Source: Cyclobacterium qasimii M12-11B
GTDB lineage: Bacteria > Bacteroidota > Bacteroidia > Cytophagales > Cyclobacteriaceae
DNA length: 64,000 nt
Direction of reading: 5' to 3'
NCBI RefSeq assembly: GCF_000427295.1
Contig: NZ_ATNM01000143.1
Span: forward strand, 21,621-85,620
Shown in pieces: positions 16,706 through 25,542 of the stretch. The stretch's first letter is position 1. Each line of letters begins with the position of its first letter. The translations under genes and the position numbers were made by a program. A model generated the notes under the pieces. The model did not search any database. It had not been told where the DNA came from and saw only the letters and a program-made list of their open reading frames with translations.

Positions 16706-18568
16706 ATGATTTCCCGTAACTTTAGTTTCTATTGCTGTTTATTGTTGCTGTTTGGCTTACCTCTGGCAGGTTTTAGCCAAACGGGCAGTATCGACGAGCC
16801 GGTACGCTATATAGGTGGCAACAGTGTTGATCCCGATAGGCATGAAGGCAGGCTGAGGTATGCAATAGGCGTAGATAGCAGGCAAACGTTACGGGTAAAT
16901 CGAACAAATCCTAAATTGGCTGATGATTATGGTTGGACTTACAATCATGCCTCCAACCTTGCCTACTGGGAAGGGAAATTTTATCAGCAGTACTTAAGTA
17001 ATCCTGTAGACGAACACATTGCTCCTGGACAGACTTTAATGACGACCTCCACCGATGGTAGAAATTGGTCTAAACCAGAAGTGATTTTCCCACCCTACCA
17101 GCCGCCTGCTGGGGTCAAAATCCCAGCAGGATACGATGGCTATATGATGCACCAGAGAATGGGGTTTTTCACTAGCAAAAATGGAAAATTACTCACCATA
17201 GCTTTTTATGGACATACGGAAGATCCATTTGAGAAAGGTGGCATAGGCAGGGTGGTAAGAGAAGTGAATAAGGATGGCAGTTATGGGCCTATATATTTCA
17301 TCAGGTACAATAGTCACACTGATTGGGATTCTACCAACACCTCCTTTCCTTTCTACAATACTTCAAAAGACAAGGCTTTTATCGCTGCCTGCGAGGAATT
17401 ACTAGGTGACACTTTAATCACCTTGCAGTGGCGGGATGAAGACAATGGTCTGGATGGATTTTATACAGGGGAACGTGGAGGCGAAGCCTTTTCTTATTAT
17501 TCCCGTAAAGATGGAAAAATAGTTGGTTTTTGGAAGCGGTCTGTAACCGCTTTATCAACAGATGGAGGCAAGCACTTCTCAACACCAGTTAAGGCATCAA
17601 CACTTACAATGGCCGGAGGGAAAGTTTGGGGACAGCAGACTGAAGACGATCGGTACGCATTAACCTATAATCCCATTGACATTGACGAATACCGGTACCC
17701 ACTTATCGTCATCAGTTCAGACGATGGAGTGATTTTTGATGACATGGTTTTGGTTCAAGGCGAAGTCCCTCCCAGAAGATTTTATGGGAGGTGGAAGGAT
17801 TTTGGACCTTGTTATGTAAGGGGCATCGTAAAAGGCAATGGAAACCCTCCTGGCGATGACATGTGGCTAACTTATAGCATGAACAAAGAAGACATGTGGG
17901 TAAGTAAGGTGCCTACACCCATCCGATACACTGTCAATGGTCCTGTTGATGATGACTTTGACCAACTTGTAGAGAATGAAGCAATCCCAAACTGGAACAT
18001 TTATTCACCCAAATGGGCTCCTGTCAATATAGTGAATTCAACCGAAGAACATGGGCTGGCACTGCAACTCTCAGATGAAGATCCATACGATTACGCAAGA
18101 GCGATCCGAGTATTCGAGACCAGTCAAGATGTAGCTATCAGTTGGGATTTTATGGTACCTGATACCAATAAGGGCACATTGGAAATGGACATTACAGACC
18201 AGTTTGGAAATCGACCAGTACGGTTAAAATTGACTTCATCTGGAAATCTTGCCTATTTCTCAGGTAGTGAAGAAGTAGATTTAGGGAATGTCACCCTCAA
18301 CAAATGGAACAGTATAAAATTGGACCTACATGCCAGTATTTATGGGCAATTTGACCTGTATTGGAATGGGAAATTAGTGGCTAAAACACTCCCCCTTACA
18401 GAAGCTGTAAAATCAGTCGAGCGGATTTCCTTTAGAACAGGAGAATACAGAGACCTTCCCAATAGAAAAACTCCCAATGAAGACCTGGTACCTCCATTGC
18501 CCGGAGCTGACAAAAAAGAACCATTGGGGATATTTTTTGTGGACAATGTATCAGTCCATCCAAAATAA
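16706..18568 (+). CDS. Secreted sialidase-like propeller protein with C-terminal jelly-roll domain
   Basis: ATG 16706 follows the acetyltransferase stop by 4 bp (620 residues). A signal peptide ends near AGFSQ. The propeller part (~30-440) contains TSTDGRNWSKPEVIFPP, LSTDGGKHFSTP and SSDDGVIFDDMV, which are Asp-box-like or derived. The last ~180 residues (YARAIRVFETSQDVAISWDF ... NKWNSIKLDLHASIYGQFDLYWNGKLV) look like a concanavalin/LamG-type beta-sandwich, common as a sugar-binding or second catalytic domain. Translational coupling with the acetyltransferase suggests the same pathway. I do not recognise a named enzyme family; exo-glycosidase or lyase-like activity on the locus glycan is a guess. 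Confidence 0.75.
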   Translation: MISRNFSFYCCLLLLFGLPLAGFSQTGSIDEPVRYIGGNSVDPDRHEGRLRYAIGVDSRQTLRVNRTNPKLADDYGWTYNHASNLAYWEGKFYQQYLSNPVDEHIAPGQTLMTTSTDGRNWSKPEVIFPPYQPPAGVKIPAGYDGYMMHQRMGFFTSKNGKLLTIAFYGHTEDPFEKGGIGRVVREVNKDGSYGPIYFIRYNSHTDWDSTNTSFPFYNTSKDKAFIAACEELLGDTLITLQWRDEDNGLDGFYTGERGGEAFSYYSRKDGKIVGFWKRSVTALSTDGGKHFSTPVKASTLTMAGGKVWGQQTEDDRYALTYNPIDIDEYRYPLIVISSDDGVIFDDMVLVQGEVPPRRFYGRWKDFGPCYVRGIVKGNGNPPGDDMWLTYSMNKEDMWVSKVPTPIRYTVNGPVDDDFDQLVENEAIPNWNIYSPKWAPVNIVNSTEEHGLALQLSDEDPYDYARAIRVFETSQDVAISWDFMVPDTNKGTLEMDITDQFGNRPVRLKLTSSGNLAYFSGSEEVDLGNVTLNKWNSIKLDLHASIYGQFDLYWNGKLVAKTLPLTEAVKSVERISFRTGEYRDLPNRKTPNEDLVPPLPGADKKEPLGIFFVDNVSVHPK

Positions 18569-18595
18569 TAACCACTATAGAACTTCCTAATAAAC

Positions 18596-19285
18596 TTAGC
18601 GAAAGGGAAGTGTATAAGTATTCAATGTCTTAACAATGGATTTTCGTTGGTACCAATCATTGAAAACAAATTCGACTTGGTCAAAAGCTTGTTGTCCGAA
18701 TTTGTGGTTGCTAAAGGCATCCACTAAAGCTAAAACTGCATTCACTTCTTCTATGGGTTTGCTGAACCTAACCACAGTACTGTGTGCTGTGACCAATTTG
18801 TAACGCTTGTCCAAAGACTGCTCCACCTTCGAGGTAGCAAAACTATTCCTGAGGTTTTGCCTAAAACGAGTTAGCGCATCATTTAGTGGATAACCTTTTA
18901 TAATCAAACATGAAGGAGAGGTGAATACTCCCTCAAAGTTAAGTTCTATTTTACCTATTCCTTCTAAGGCCTTTTGAATAAGGCTTTCGTATTTATCCAG
19001 GTCCAGCTTCTCCAAAGAGAATCCCTCGTAACAAGAGATGATAGGCATTACAGTGACATGCAGGTCAGCTGCTTGATAAAAATATTGATCAGGAAGAATA
19101 TGTTGGGCTTTATGAATAAACGTTTCAAATGCTTCTTTCACCTGCAAATTAGGCCTAAGTAGCAGTGTCAAACCCCTCCTTAGATCCATAGGATTGTCTA
19201 AATCTGCATCTTGAGAGAAGCCCTCCTTATTTATAATGGACAGGGCTGAATTATGCAGATTGGCATAATGATTCCTCAGTTCCAT
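18596..19285 (-). CDS. 2H phosphoesterase-superfamily protein (2'-5' RNA ligase-like)
   Basis: The 229-residue protein contains two H-x-T motifs, LHVTVMPI near residue 76 and AHSTVVRF near residue 168. Their spacing fits the 2H phosphoesterase/LigT fold, in which the two histidines act in cyclic-phosphate or 2'-5' phosphodiester chemistry. There is no signal peptide, so it is cytoplasmic. Its ATG overlaps the stop of the upstream unknown gene (TAATG), a sign of translational coupling. Members of this superfamily act in RNA processing, NAD-related cyclic-phosphate chemistry or 2'-5' oligoadenylate cleavage; the particular substrate here is unknown. Confidence 0.8.
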   Translation of the reverse strand: MELRNHYANLHNSALSIINKEGFSQDADLDNPMDLRRGLTLLLRPNLQVKEAFETFIHKAQHILPDQYFYQAADLHVTVMPIISCYEGFSLEKLDLDKYESLIQKALEGIGKIELNFEGVFTSPSCLIIKGYPLNDALTRFRQNLRNSFATSKVEQSLDKRYKLVTAHSTVVRFSKPIEEVNAVLALVDAFSNHKFGQQAFDQVEFVFNDWYQRKSIVKTLNTYTLPFR

Positions 19286-20382
19286 TAAACTTCATCATAT
19301 TTTCTAAATATCAATTGAAGTAATTCCAGCACTTCCTCAGAATGGATGTCCCAATTCAGGCTCAAAACGAAACTTCTGTTAAGTAAATCAATGGCCTCAA
19401 AGAAACTATCTGTTGCATCCAACTCAAAAATAGCTTGATCCATCAAATCCGGATTACCTTGAAATAGTCTCTTGGTAAACATTATGCGCTGATTGATCCC
19501 CATTCCTTCTTTCAAATGAGAAATACTTCCTTTCATATAAGGGTTTTCCTCGGCATCAAACTTAGCCCACACAATTGACGGGTCTATCGTTTCAATTCGC
19601 TTTTCAGTCGGAGCTTCGTCTTCCTGAATATGATTTGAGGATTCGACTTCCTGCTCTTCAATAACAACCTCTGTTTTTTCAACAATATAATGTTTAGGCT
19701 CCTCTTCTACCTCTTTTTCCACTTCAGCGAAAACATCAGGTTTGGACTCCTCAGGTATATCTTTAATTAGCGTATCAAAGTTCAAGGTTAATACTTCTTG
19801 TAAAGGCGCAAGCAATGCCAAAGGTTGAGACGAATCATCTGATTCTTTTTCAAACCCTTCATATAGTTTTTGTTTCCAAAAGAGGCTTCCTGTATCTGCA
19901 GCCCAATCTTCTGCAGCAGGCACCCAAGACTCCCGGTACCATTTTATGTATTTTTTCAATTCCTTTACATAGGAAGCAGGTTCTTTGTGTCCCTCTTCTA
20001 ATACTGATTCTATAAAAGTTACCGGATCCACCGCCAGGAGAATGGTTTTTCCCACTGCACGCCCCAATAAAGGCTCAAAATCTATCTTTTCTATTTTAAT
20101 GGATCTGGAAAGCACATTCATAAAAGTGGACAAGGCTTCTTTTACAACATTGTCCTGGAAATCAAAATAAGGATTCTTTGAGAATGAATCGGTCTGTTTT
20201 TGCCAATCCTCAAAAAGCTCTCTGATAACCATTAAATTAAGCTGAAAAGAATGGGTTAGCTCAATTATTTCTTGTCCACTAATGTACTTCCGGTGGGTAA
20301 AATGATTGTCGCAGATTATTTGAGAAAAATCTCTGGAATAACTGTCAATATAATCCTGATCTAAAATCATTTGTTTCGTCAT
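19285..20382 (-). CDS. Conserved-looking cytoplasmic protein of unknown function
   Basis: I do not recognise this 365-residue protein. It is acidic and mostly helical with no signal peptide or membrane segment. The N-terminal ~190 residues look like a compact helical domain. Residues ~205-265 are a low-complexity, Glu/Val-rich linker (EEESKPDVFAEVEKEVEEE and similar), and a short helical C-terminal domain follows (KEGMGINQRIMFTKRLFQGNPDLMDQAIFELD). The C-terminal block is reminiscent of helical tails seen after acidic linkers in other Bacteroidota proteins. Its stop overlaps the ATG of the 2H phosphoesterase by one base, so the two are probably co-translated. A TAACTTTA -7-like box lies at 20414-20421. 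Confidence 0.65.
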   Translation of the reverse strand: MTKQMILDQDYIDSYSRDFSQIICDNHFTHRKYISGQEIIELTHSFQLNLMVIRELFEDWQKQTDSFSKNPYFDFQDNVVKEALSTFMNVLSRSIKIEKIDFEPLLGRAVGKTILLAVDPVTFIESVLEEGHKEPASYVKELKKYIKWYRESWVPAAEDWAADTGSLFWKQKLYEGFEKESDDSSQPLALLAPLQEVLTLNFDTLIKDIPEESKPDVFAEVEKEVEEEPKHYIVEKTEVVIEEQEVESSNHIQEDEAPTEKRIETIDPSIVWAKFDAEENPYMKGSISHLKEGMGINQRIMFTKRLFQGNPDLMDQAIFELDATDSFFEAIDLLNRSFVLSLNWDIHSEEVLELLQLIFRKYDEV

Positions 20383-20905
20383 ATTACTTGAATTTCTCCC
20401 TATTATATAGAGGTAAAGTTATGTAATTTATTCTTTAAATAAAGAAGCTGATAGAATTGTAAACCTCAAATTCACCTACGACTTTCTAAAACCTGTAAAT
20501 CACATCAATACTAAAGTATAAAATCATTCAATATCAAATACTTAGTGCTTTTCTAGGATCCTCAAAGGTGTTACTTCCAGGCTAAATTTTAAATAAAATT
20601 CAGTCTGGCAAAAGGTTTTGTTCAAAGCTATGGTAGCATTCCGCTGGTAAAATCTTCAGTTCTTGCCTTTGTTGGCAAAAAGAACAAAAACCAAGTAATT
20701 CAGAAACATGTGAAGGTTAAACCCTTCTCGCACTACTGAAACCAGCCTATTTAATTGCAATTTCATCCGTTATTGAAAGGCGCTTGGGCTGGCCATTTCA
20801 TAATCTGATGCTTAATCTTCTTTTAATTTTTATTAATAAATATAAATCAATTAATTTTGGCTGTTTAAACATTACTCAAATTTATATTGGTATTGATTCA
20901 ATCGC
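20383..20905. other. Non-coding gap between divergent genes
   Basis: No frame here looks coding. It includes a small hairpin TTGCC...GGCAA at about 20657-20672 followed by A-rich text (aagaacaaaaacc). That resembles degenerate dispersed intergenic repeats I have seen in Cytophagales, but a genome-wide search would be needed. The AT-rich right edge leads into the tdk promoter. Confidence 0.3.
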
Positions 20906-20913
20906 TATGTTTG
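20906..20913 (+). promoter_or_regulatory. Predicted -7 box for tdk
   Basis: TATGTTTG matches the Bacteroidota consensus TAnnTTTG and lies 42 bp before the tdk ATG. No clear TTTG -33 element is found at 19-21 bp. Confidence 0.4.
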
Positions 20914-20954
20914 ATCTAATCAATTATAAAGATTTTTTACCTTATCCATAATTT

Positions 20955-21533
20955 ATGTTTATTGAACCATCTTTAGGAAAAACCGGAAATAAAGGGCCAA
21001 AGGGTCAATTGGAGGTAATATGTGGTTCAATGTTTTCGGGCAAAACGGAAGAATTGATCAGACGCTTAAAAAGGGCTTTAATAGCCAGGCAAAAGGTTGA
21101 GATCTTTAAACCCGCCATAGACAAAAGGTATGATGACAACAATGTAGTGTCACATGATGAAAATATAATCCGATCCACGCCTGTACAATTCGCAGAAGAC
21201 ATTTTGCTTCTTGCTGGAAATTGTGATGTCGTGGGGATAGATGAAGTTCAGTTTTTTGATGCTCAGATAATTCCTGTTGTAGAAAAACTAGCAAATGCTG
21301 GTACAAGGGTAATCATTGCTGGGTTGGACATGGACTTTGAAGGCAATCCATTTGAGCCAATGCCCCAACTATTGGCCATTGCAGAATATGTCACTAAAGT
21401 ACATGCTATCTGTATGAAATGCGGTGATCTTGCTTCTTTTAGTTACAGACTGTCAGCCGACAAAAACAAGGTGATGTTGGGAGAGAAAGAAAGCTATGAA
21501 GCCCGATGTCGCAAATGTTTTTATGACCTTTAG
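20955..21533 (+). CDS. tdk: Thymidine kinase (type II)
   Basis: The 192-residue protein has the family P-loop [11 protein letters not shown] near residue 29, the catalytic block GIDEVQFF near residue 93, and the lasso region [14 protein letters not shown]. Two Cys-x-x-Cys pairs (CMKC near 155 and CRKC near 186) form the structural zinc site. It phosphorylates thymidine to dTMP in the cytoplasm for nucleotide salvage. Length is normal for the short bacterial type II enzyme with a ~16-residue N-terminal extension. It is followed closely by recO in the same direction, but the start of recO is disturbed. Confidence 0.97.
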   Translation: MFIEPSLGKTGNKGPKGQLEVICGSMFSGKTEELIRRLKRALIARQKVEIFKPAIDKRYDDNNVVSHDENIIRSTPVQFAEDILLLAGNCDVVGIDEVQFFDAQIIPVVEKLANAGTRVIIAGLDMDFEGNPFEPMPQLLAIAEYVTKVHAICMKCGDLASFSYRLSADKNKVMLGEKESYEARCRKCFYDL

Positions 21534-21544
21534 GTAATGGGCCA

Positions 21545-22232
21545 ATGACTAAAAAAAACAACAGGTATTGTAATTGGATATACAAAATACAGAGAAACAT
21601 CAATAATCACCAAAATATTCACCCGGGAACTAGGGCTCAAATCTTATGTGGTAAACGGGGTCAGGAGCACAAAATCTTCCTCTAAAGTCGCCCTTTTCCA
21701 ACCATTAACACTTGTTGACCTCGTTGTATACGATAAAGAGAATGCCAACATCAACAGAATAGCTGAAATAAAATCAGATAGCAGTTTTCAGCGGATTCCT
21801 TTCGATTTTATTCGGTCAGGAATAAGCATGTTTGTGGCAGAAATAATGGGTAAGGTTGTTTATGACAACTATCAAAACGAATTGCTCTTTGATCATCTCA
21901 GAAAACAAATCTTAACCTTAGATGCTGAACATTACCAGCCAGCATTGTTCCCCTTATACTTTTTGATAAGCACCTCCCGCTACCTGGGTTTTGAACCTGA
22001 AGATGCTGCTGATTTTTTCTTACAGCTCCCCGTAGATCAATCAGGAAGGATATATAACAATAAGGTTCAATTTCTGGATCAAATCCTAGAAAGTGAAGAC
22101 CACAGTCCACCAGTGATTCCAGGAAATGCCAAAAGGCAATTATTAGACGACTGGATATTGTTCTATAAAATCCACATGGACGGGTTTGGGGAGATAAAAT
22201 CTTTAACCGTCTTACGTACCCTGCTATCTTAA
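21545..22232 (+). pseudogene. recO: DNA repair protein RecO, frame broken by an A8 run at codon 3
   Basis: From 21552 on, the frame reads as a complete RecO: TTGIVIGYTKYRETSIITKIF, then ELGLKSYVVNGVRS (OB-fold), and a helical C-terminal half. Length would be 228 residues, normal for Bacteroidota. The only good start, ATG ACT at 21545, is one base out of frame. An A8 run (21551-21558) would need to be A7 to give MTKKTTGIV. Without correction, the first in-frame ATG is 21648, which would delete most of the N-terminal OB domain. RecO loads RecA with RecR and is rarely lost. Options are a homopolymer error, real inactivation, or slippage at the run. It starts 11 bp after tdk. Confidence 0.85.
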
Positions 22233-22248
22233 AATAAATAGATACTAC

Positions 22249-23015
22249 TTACTCTATTATAATATTCCGTGTTTCGCTAGCAAAGACACCACCTATCTCT
22301 TGGTCATTGGCCGCACCGACCAAACTGATTTTCAAGCTATGTGGTCCTTTTGAGAGCTTTGACAATTGCACAGGAGCTATCTCTTGGGTATAGTACTCCT
22401 GCCCATCTATCTCGATTTTCACTTTCACACCATCGCTTTCTGGTCCTCCGCCCAAATAAAGAAAGTCCACAATCACAGCTTCCTCCGGCGCATAGGCTTG
22501 CTGCTCAGCTGGAAGGTGTAAAATGACATATGGAGCATCGTCTTCAGGAAAAGGCCTGGACTCTCCGACCGTAAAATCTCTAGCAGAAAAATTACCATAT
22601 TCTTTTAAGGACAGCCCTTCCTCATTGAGCAGAAAAGCCACTGCCCTATAAGTGCCTTTGTTTAAATCCATTAGAAAATTAGGCATGCTATACGGTTTTG
22701 GCGAGGCACCATTTAAGGATAGCATTAATGGGTTTTCTCTACCTAACCCGTGGTTTCGAATATTAAAAGAAAAGAAACTTTCCCTTCCTTGAAATTTTCA
22801 TTCCCTATTGGGTTGTAAATATCCAGCATTGCATCTGGATTCATTTCAGCTTGAAGTTGTCCAAAGGAAATTTTTTCGACTACTTCTTCAACTGAGGCAA
22901 TTGAATCTGTTACTTGTTCCTCGCTCAAGTTTTCCGATTTATTACTTGAAGAATCACAAGAAATCATGGCTACTACTACAAGTGCCAGTCCGATACAATT
23001 ATGGTAAAATTTCAT
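22249..23015 (-). pseudogene. Lipoprotein of unknown function, split by a single-base frameshift
   Basis: The first part, from ATG 23015, has a lipoprotein signal (lipobox MISC, Cys 20) followed by a Ser/Glu-rich linker and SFGQLQAEMNPDAML. The second part, read to 22249, is a beta-rich domain (PYVILHLPAEQQAYAPEEAVIVDFLYLGG ... GPHSLKISLVG). Adding one A to the A4 run at 22765-22768 joins them as SFLFNIRNHGLGRENPLMLSLNG, giving 255 residues. The repaired join is smooth, so this was one gene. I do not recognise the family; the second part looks like an immunoglobulin-like or sandwich fold. It faces recO with a 16-bp gap. Confidence 0.65.
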
Positions 23016-23252
23016 ATTGGGTTGTTCATAAAAATCTAAGGAGAAAGATACTTCAGCTATTTTAATACTTTGAGAAAACACTACTAAACGGGCTATTTCC
23101 TATTTTATGACTACATCCTTCGGTCCTGCCTATTCAATATTATCATTTCTTTCAATTTCAGTCACCAATTGAAAATCTATTCTGTAATCCGGCTTCAAAG
23201 GTATTTATTTTTAACAATAAAAAAATTACCTTGCGTTAAACTTAAAAATCAA

Positions 23253-24233
23253 ATGGGCGAAATTTTATTTGAAGAGGTTCCATGTCTTGACTTGGCAGAT
23301 TTTGTTTCTGGTGACAGAAGTAAAAAAGCCGCCTTTGTAAAGAAACTAGGAGAAGCTTACGAGAACATTGGTTTTGTGGCTATAAAAAATCATGGTCTGG
23401 ACCAAAGCCTACAAGACGACTTGTATGCAGCTATAAAAGATTTTTTCTTACAACCTGACGAGATAAAATCCAAATATGAAAAGCCAGAAATGGGCTTTCA
23501 AAGGGGCTATGCTGGTAAAGGAAAAGAACATGCTAAGGGCCGAAACACTGGTGATTTAAAAGAATTCTACCACGTTGGCCAGCCACTTGATATGATTTCA
23601 AATGATGACCCCGTAAAAGAAGAGTATATCCCAAACATTTGGCCATCAGAAGTCCCTGGATTTAAAGAGACTTCCTTGAAGGCATTTCAGACTTTGGAGG
23701 CTGCTGGGAGAATCATGCTTCAGGCCATTGCCCTAAATTTAGGACTTAAGGAAAGTTACTTTGACAGCAAAATCGAACATGGCAATTCTATCCTACGCTC
23801 GATTCACTACTTCCCTATAAAAGACACCGATTCAATCCCAGAGGATGCTGTACGTGCTGCTGAACATGGAGACATCAACTTTATCACTTTACTAATGGGA
23901 GCCAGTGCTGATGGCCTTCAAGTGCTGCGAAGAGATGGGAAATGGATCCCTATCACAGCCCTACCCGATCAATTGATCGTAAATGTAGGAGACATGCTGG
24001 AAAGATTGACAAACAAAAAGCTCAAATCCACCATTCACAGAGTGGTAAATCCACCACGAGAGCTCATGCATACAAGTAGGTATTCCATTCCATTTTTCTT
24101 GCACCCGCGCTCAGAAATGGATTTGAGTTGCCTTGATTCATGTGTAGATGAGGACCACCCAAAAGCCTTTGAAGATTGCACCGCAGGTGAGTTTTTAGAG
24201 GAAAGATTAAAAGAGTTAGGCCTGAAAAAATAA
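23253..24233 (+). CDS. 2-oxoglutarate/Fe(II)-dependent oxygenase, isopenicillin N synthase-like family
   Basis: ATG 23253 (326 residues) is preferred because upstream codons are non-homologous in character and the family start is VPCLDLADF. The N-terminal DIOX_N block is EAYENIGFVAIKNHGL. The iron ligands are in HGDINFITLLMG (H-x-D) near residues 211-213 and in STIHRVVNP (second His) near 265. RYSIPFF supplies the R-x-S motif for 2-oxoglutarate. The soluble enzyme hydroxylates or oxidises an unknown small substrate; plant and bacterial relatives include gibberellin- and ethylene-type oxidases. It is 9 bp upstream of the chromate-transporter homologue, so probably co-transcribed. Nothing nearby defines its substrate. 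Confidence 0.9.
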   Translation: MGEILFEEVPCLDLADFVSGDRSKKAAFVKKLGEAYENIGFVAIKNHGLDQSLQDDLYAAIKDFFLQPDEIKSKYEKPEMGFQRGYAGKGKEHAKGRNTGDLKEFYHVGQPLDMISNDDPVKEEYIPNIWPSEVPGFKETSLKAFQTLEAAGRIMLQAIALNLGLKESYFDSKIEHGNSILRSIHYFPIKDTDSIPEDAVRAAEHGDINFITLLMGASADGLQVLRRDGKWIPITALPDQLIVNVGDMLERLTNKKLKSTIHRVVNPPRELMHTSRYSIPFFLHPRSEMDLSCLDSCVDEDHPKAFEDCTAGEFLEERLKELGLKK

Positions 24234-24242
24234 AACACCCCT

Positions 24243-25459
24243 ATGACGGACATCAGGAAGGTACGGTATTATATATATCTGAAAGATGTGCTCGTACTTT
24301 CTCTGACAGCTTTTGGTGGACCGCAAGTTTTTTTGGCCATGGTTTTAGATATCATGGTCAAAAAAAGAGGCTTTATCACAGAGAAGGACCTGCTAGAATT
24401 AAATGCCCTCTGTTTGGTATTGCCAGGGCCTACCTCAACACAGACCATATCTGCAATAGGCTTTAGAGTTGGCGGGCCGTTTTTGGCCTATCTTTCTTTA
24501 CTGGTATGGGTACTCCCTGCTACCATTCTAATGATCGCCACAGCCTTTTTGATAGAGTACCTGCAGTCCAACACCAAAGGAGAGCTGGGCTTTGCGAAAT
24601 TCATTCAGCCCATGGCGATAGGGTACATTATCTACGCTTCTCAGATCACGATTAAAAAAATGATCCATACAGTAGAAGCTGCCATCCTAATGATGATTGC
24701 AGCTTTTATCGCCTTCTTTTACAACTCCCCTTTTATTTTCCCTATTATGTTACTTGTAGGTGGGTTAATTACCACGCATAACTACAACAAACAACCTATT
24801 ATAGAAGAGAAATCGGAAATAAATATTTCCTGGTCTAATTTTATTTTGTGGGCGGGGGTATTAATAGGTGCAGCTGTTTTGGGACATTACACAAAATTTT
24901 TTGCCAGTTAGATTATTTGAGAATTTTTTACAGAAATGGGTCTCTGATTTTTGGAGGAGGACAGGTGCTAGTCCCTTACCTCTACACAGAATTTGTGGAG
25001 TTTAAACACTACTTGAGCTCAGAAGAATTCTTGACCGGCTATGCCATTTCTCAAAGCATTCCGGGACCAACCTTTAGTATTAGCTCTTATATTGGAGCAT
25101 TGTCCATGAGAGAATGGGGAGCCCCAGGAATGATTGCAGGAGGGTTAGTGGCTGCTGCCGGCATCTTCCTACCTGGTACTTTTCTTATATTTTTCGTGAT
25201 TCGATTTTGGGACGCCTTAAAAAAATACCGGCCTGTAAGAGCAGCTTTAGAGGGTATAAATGCGGTCAGTTGCGGAATGCTAATTGCCGCAGCTTACCTT
25301 TTATTTGAACCTATGGAAAACAATTTCATTAACATAATGATTATCATAGGCACCTATATTTTATTAAGGTACAGTAAAATCCCTTCTCCTTTGATCATCG
25401 TATTAGGAGCAGGCATAGGACTGATCTACCAATGGACAATGAATAATTTTTTTCTTTAG
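24243..25459 (+). pseudogene. chrA: Chromate transporter (CHR family, two-domain), broken by two single-base insertions
   Basis: The first frame (to 24911) carries the N-terminal CHR domain: LTAFGGPQVFLAMVLDIMVKKRGFI and LCLVLPGPTSTQTI. The second carries the C-terminal domain: GSLIFGGGQVLVPYLYTEFV and AISQSIPGPTFSIS. Two T6 runs (24899-24904 and 24926-24931) each need to be T5. Correction gives TKFLPVRLFENFYRNGSLIFGG and a continuous 404-residue protein with both G-G-x-Q-V and P-G-P motifs, normal for bidomain ChrA. The family exports chromate or transports other oxyanions at the inner membrane. Two independent errors 27 bp apart favour a sequence-quality cause, but decay is possible. Confidence 0.85.
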
Positions 25460-25542
25460 CCGAAATGCGAAGAAGTCATTCTTATTTCATGAAATTCTTC
25501 TTTAAATCAATTGACTATTTTAATGCCAATGACTGGTAAGAA

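Noticed and set aside
1..18568. Calling the locus a sialic-acid utilisation locus
   Set aside because: Asp-box propellers alone do not show sialidase activity, and no sialic-acid catabolic genes are present.
24899..24931. Programmed frameshifting in chrA
   Set aside because: Two separate shifts 27 bp apart would be needed, no slippery heptamer with a stimulatory structure is seen, and similar run errors occur in unrelated genes.
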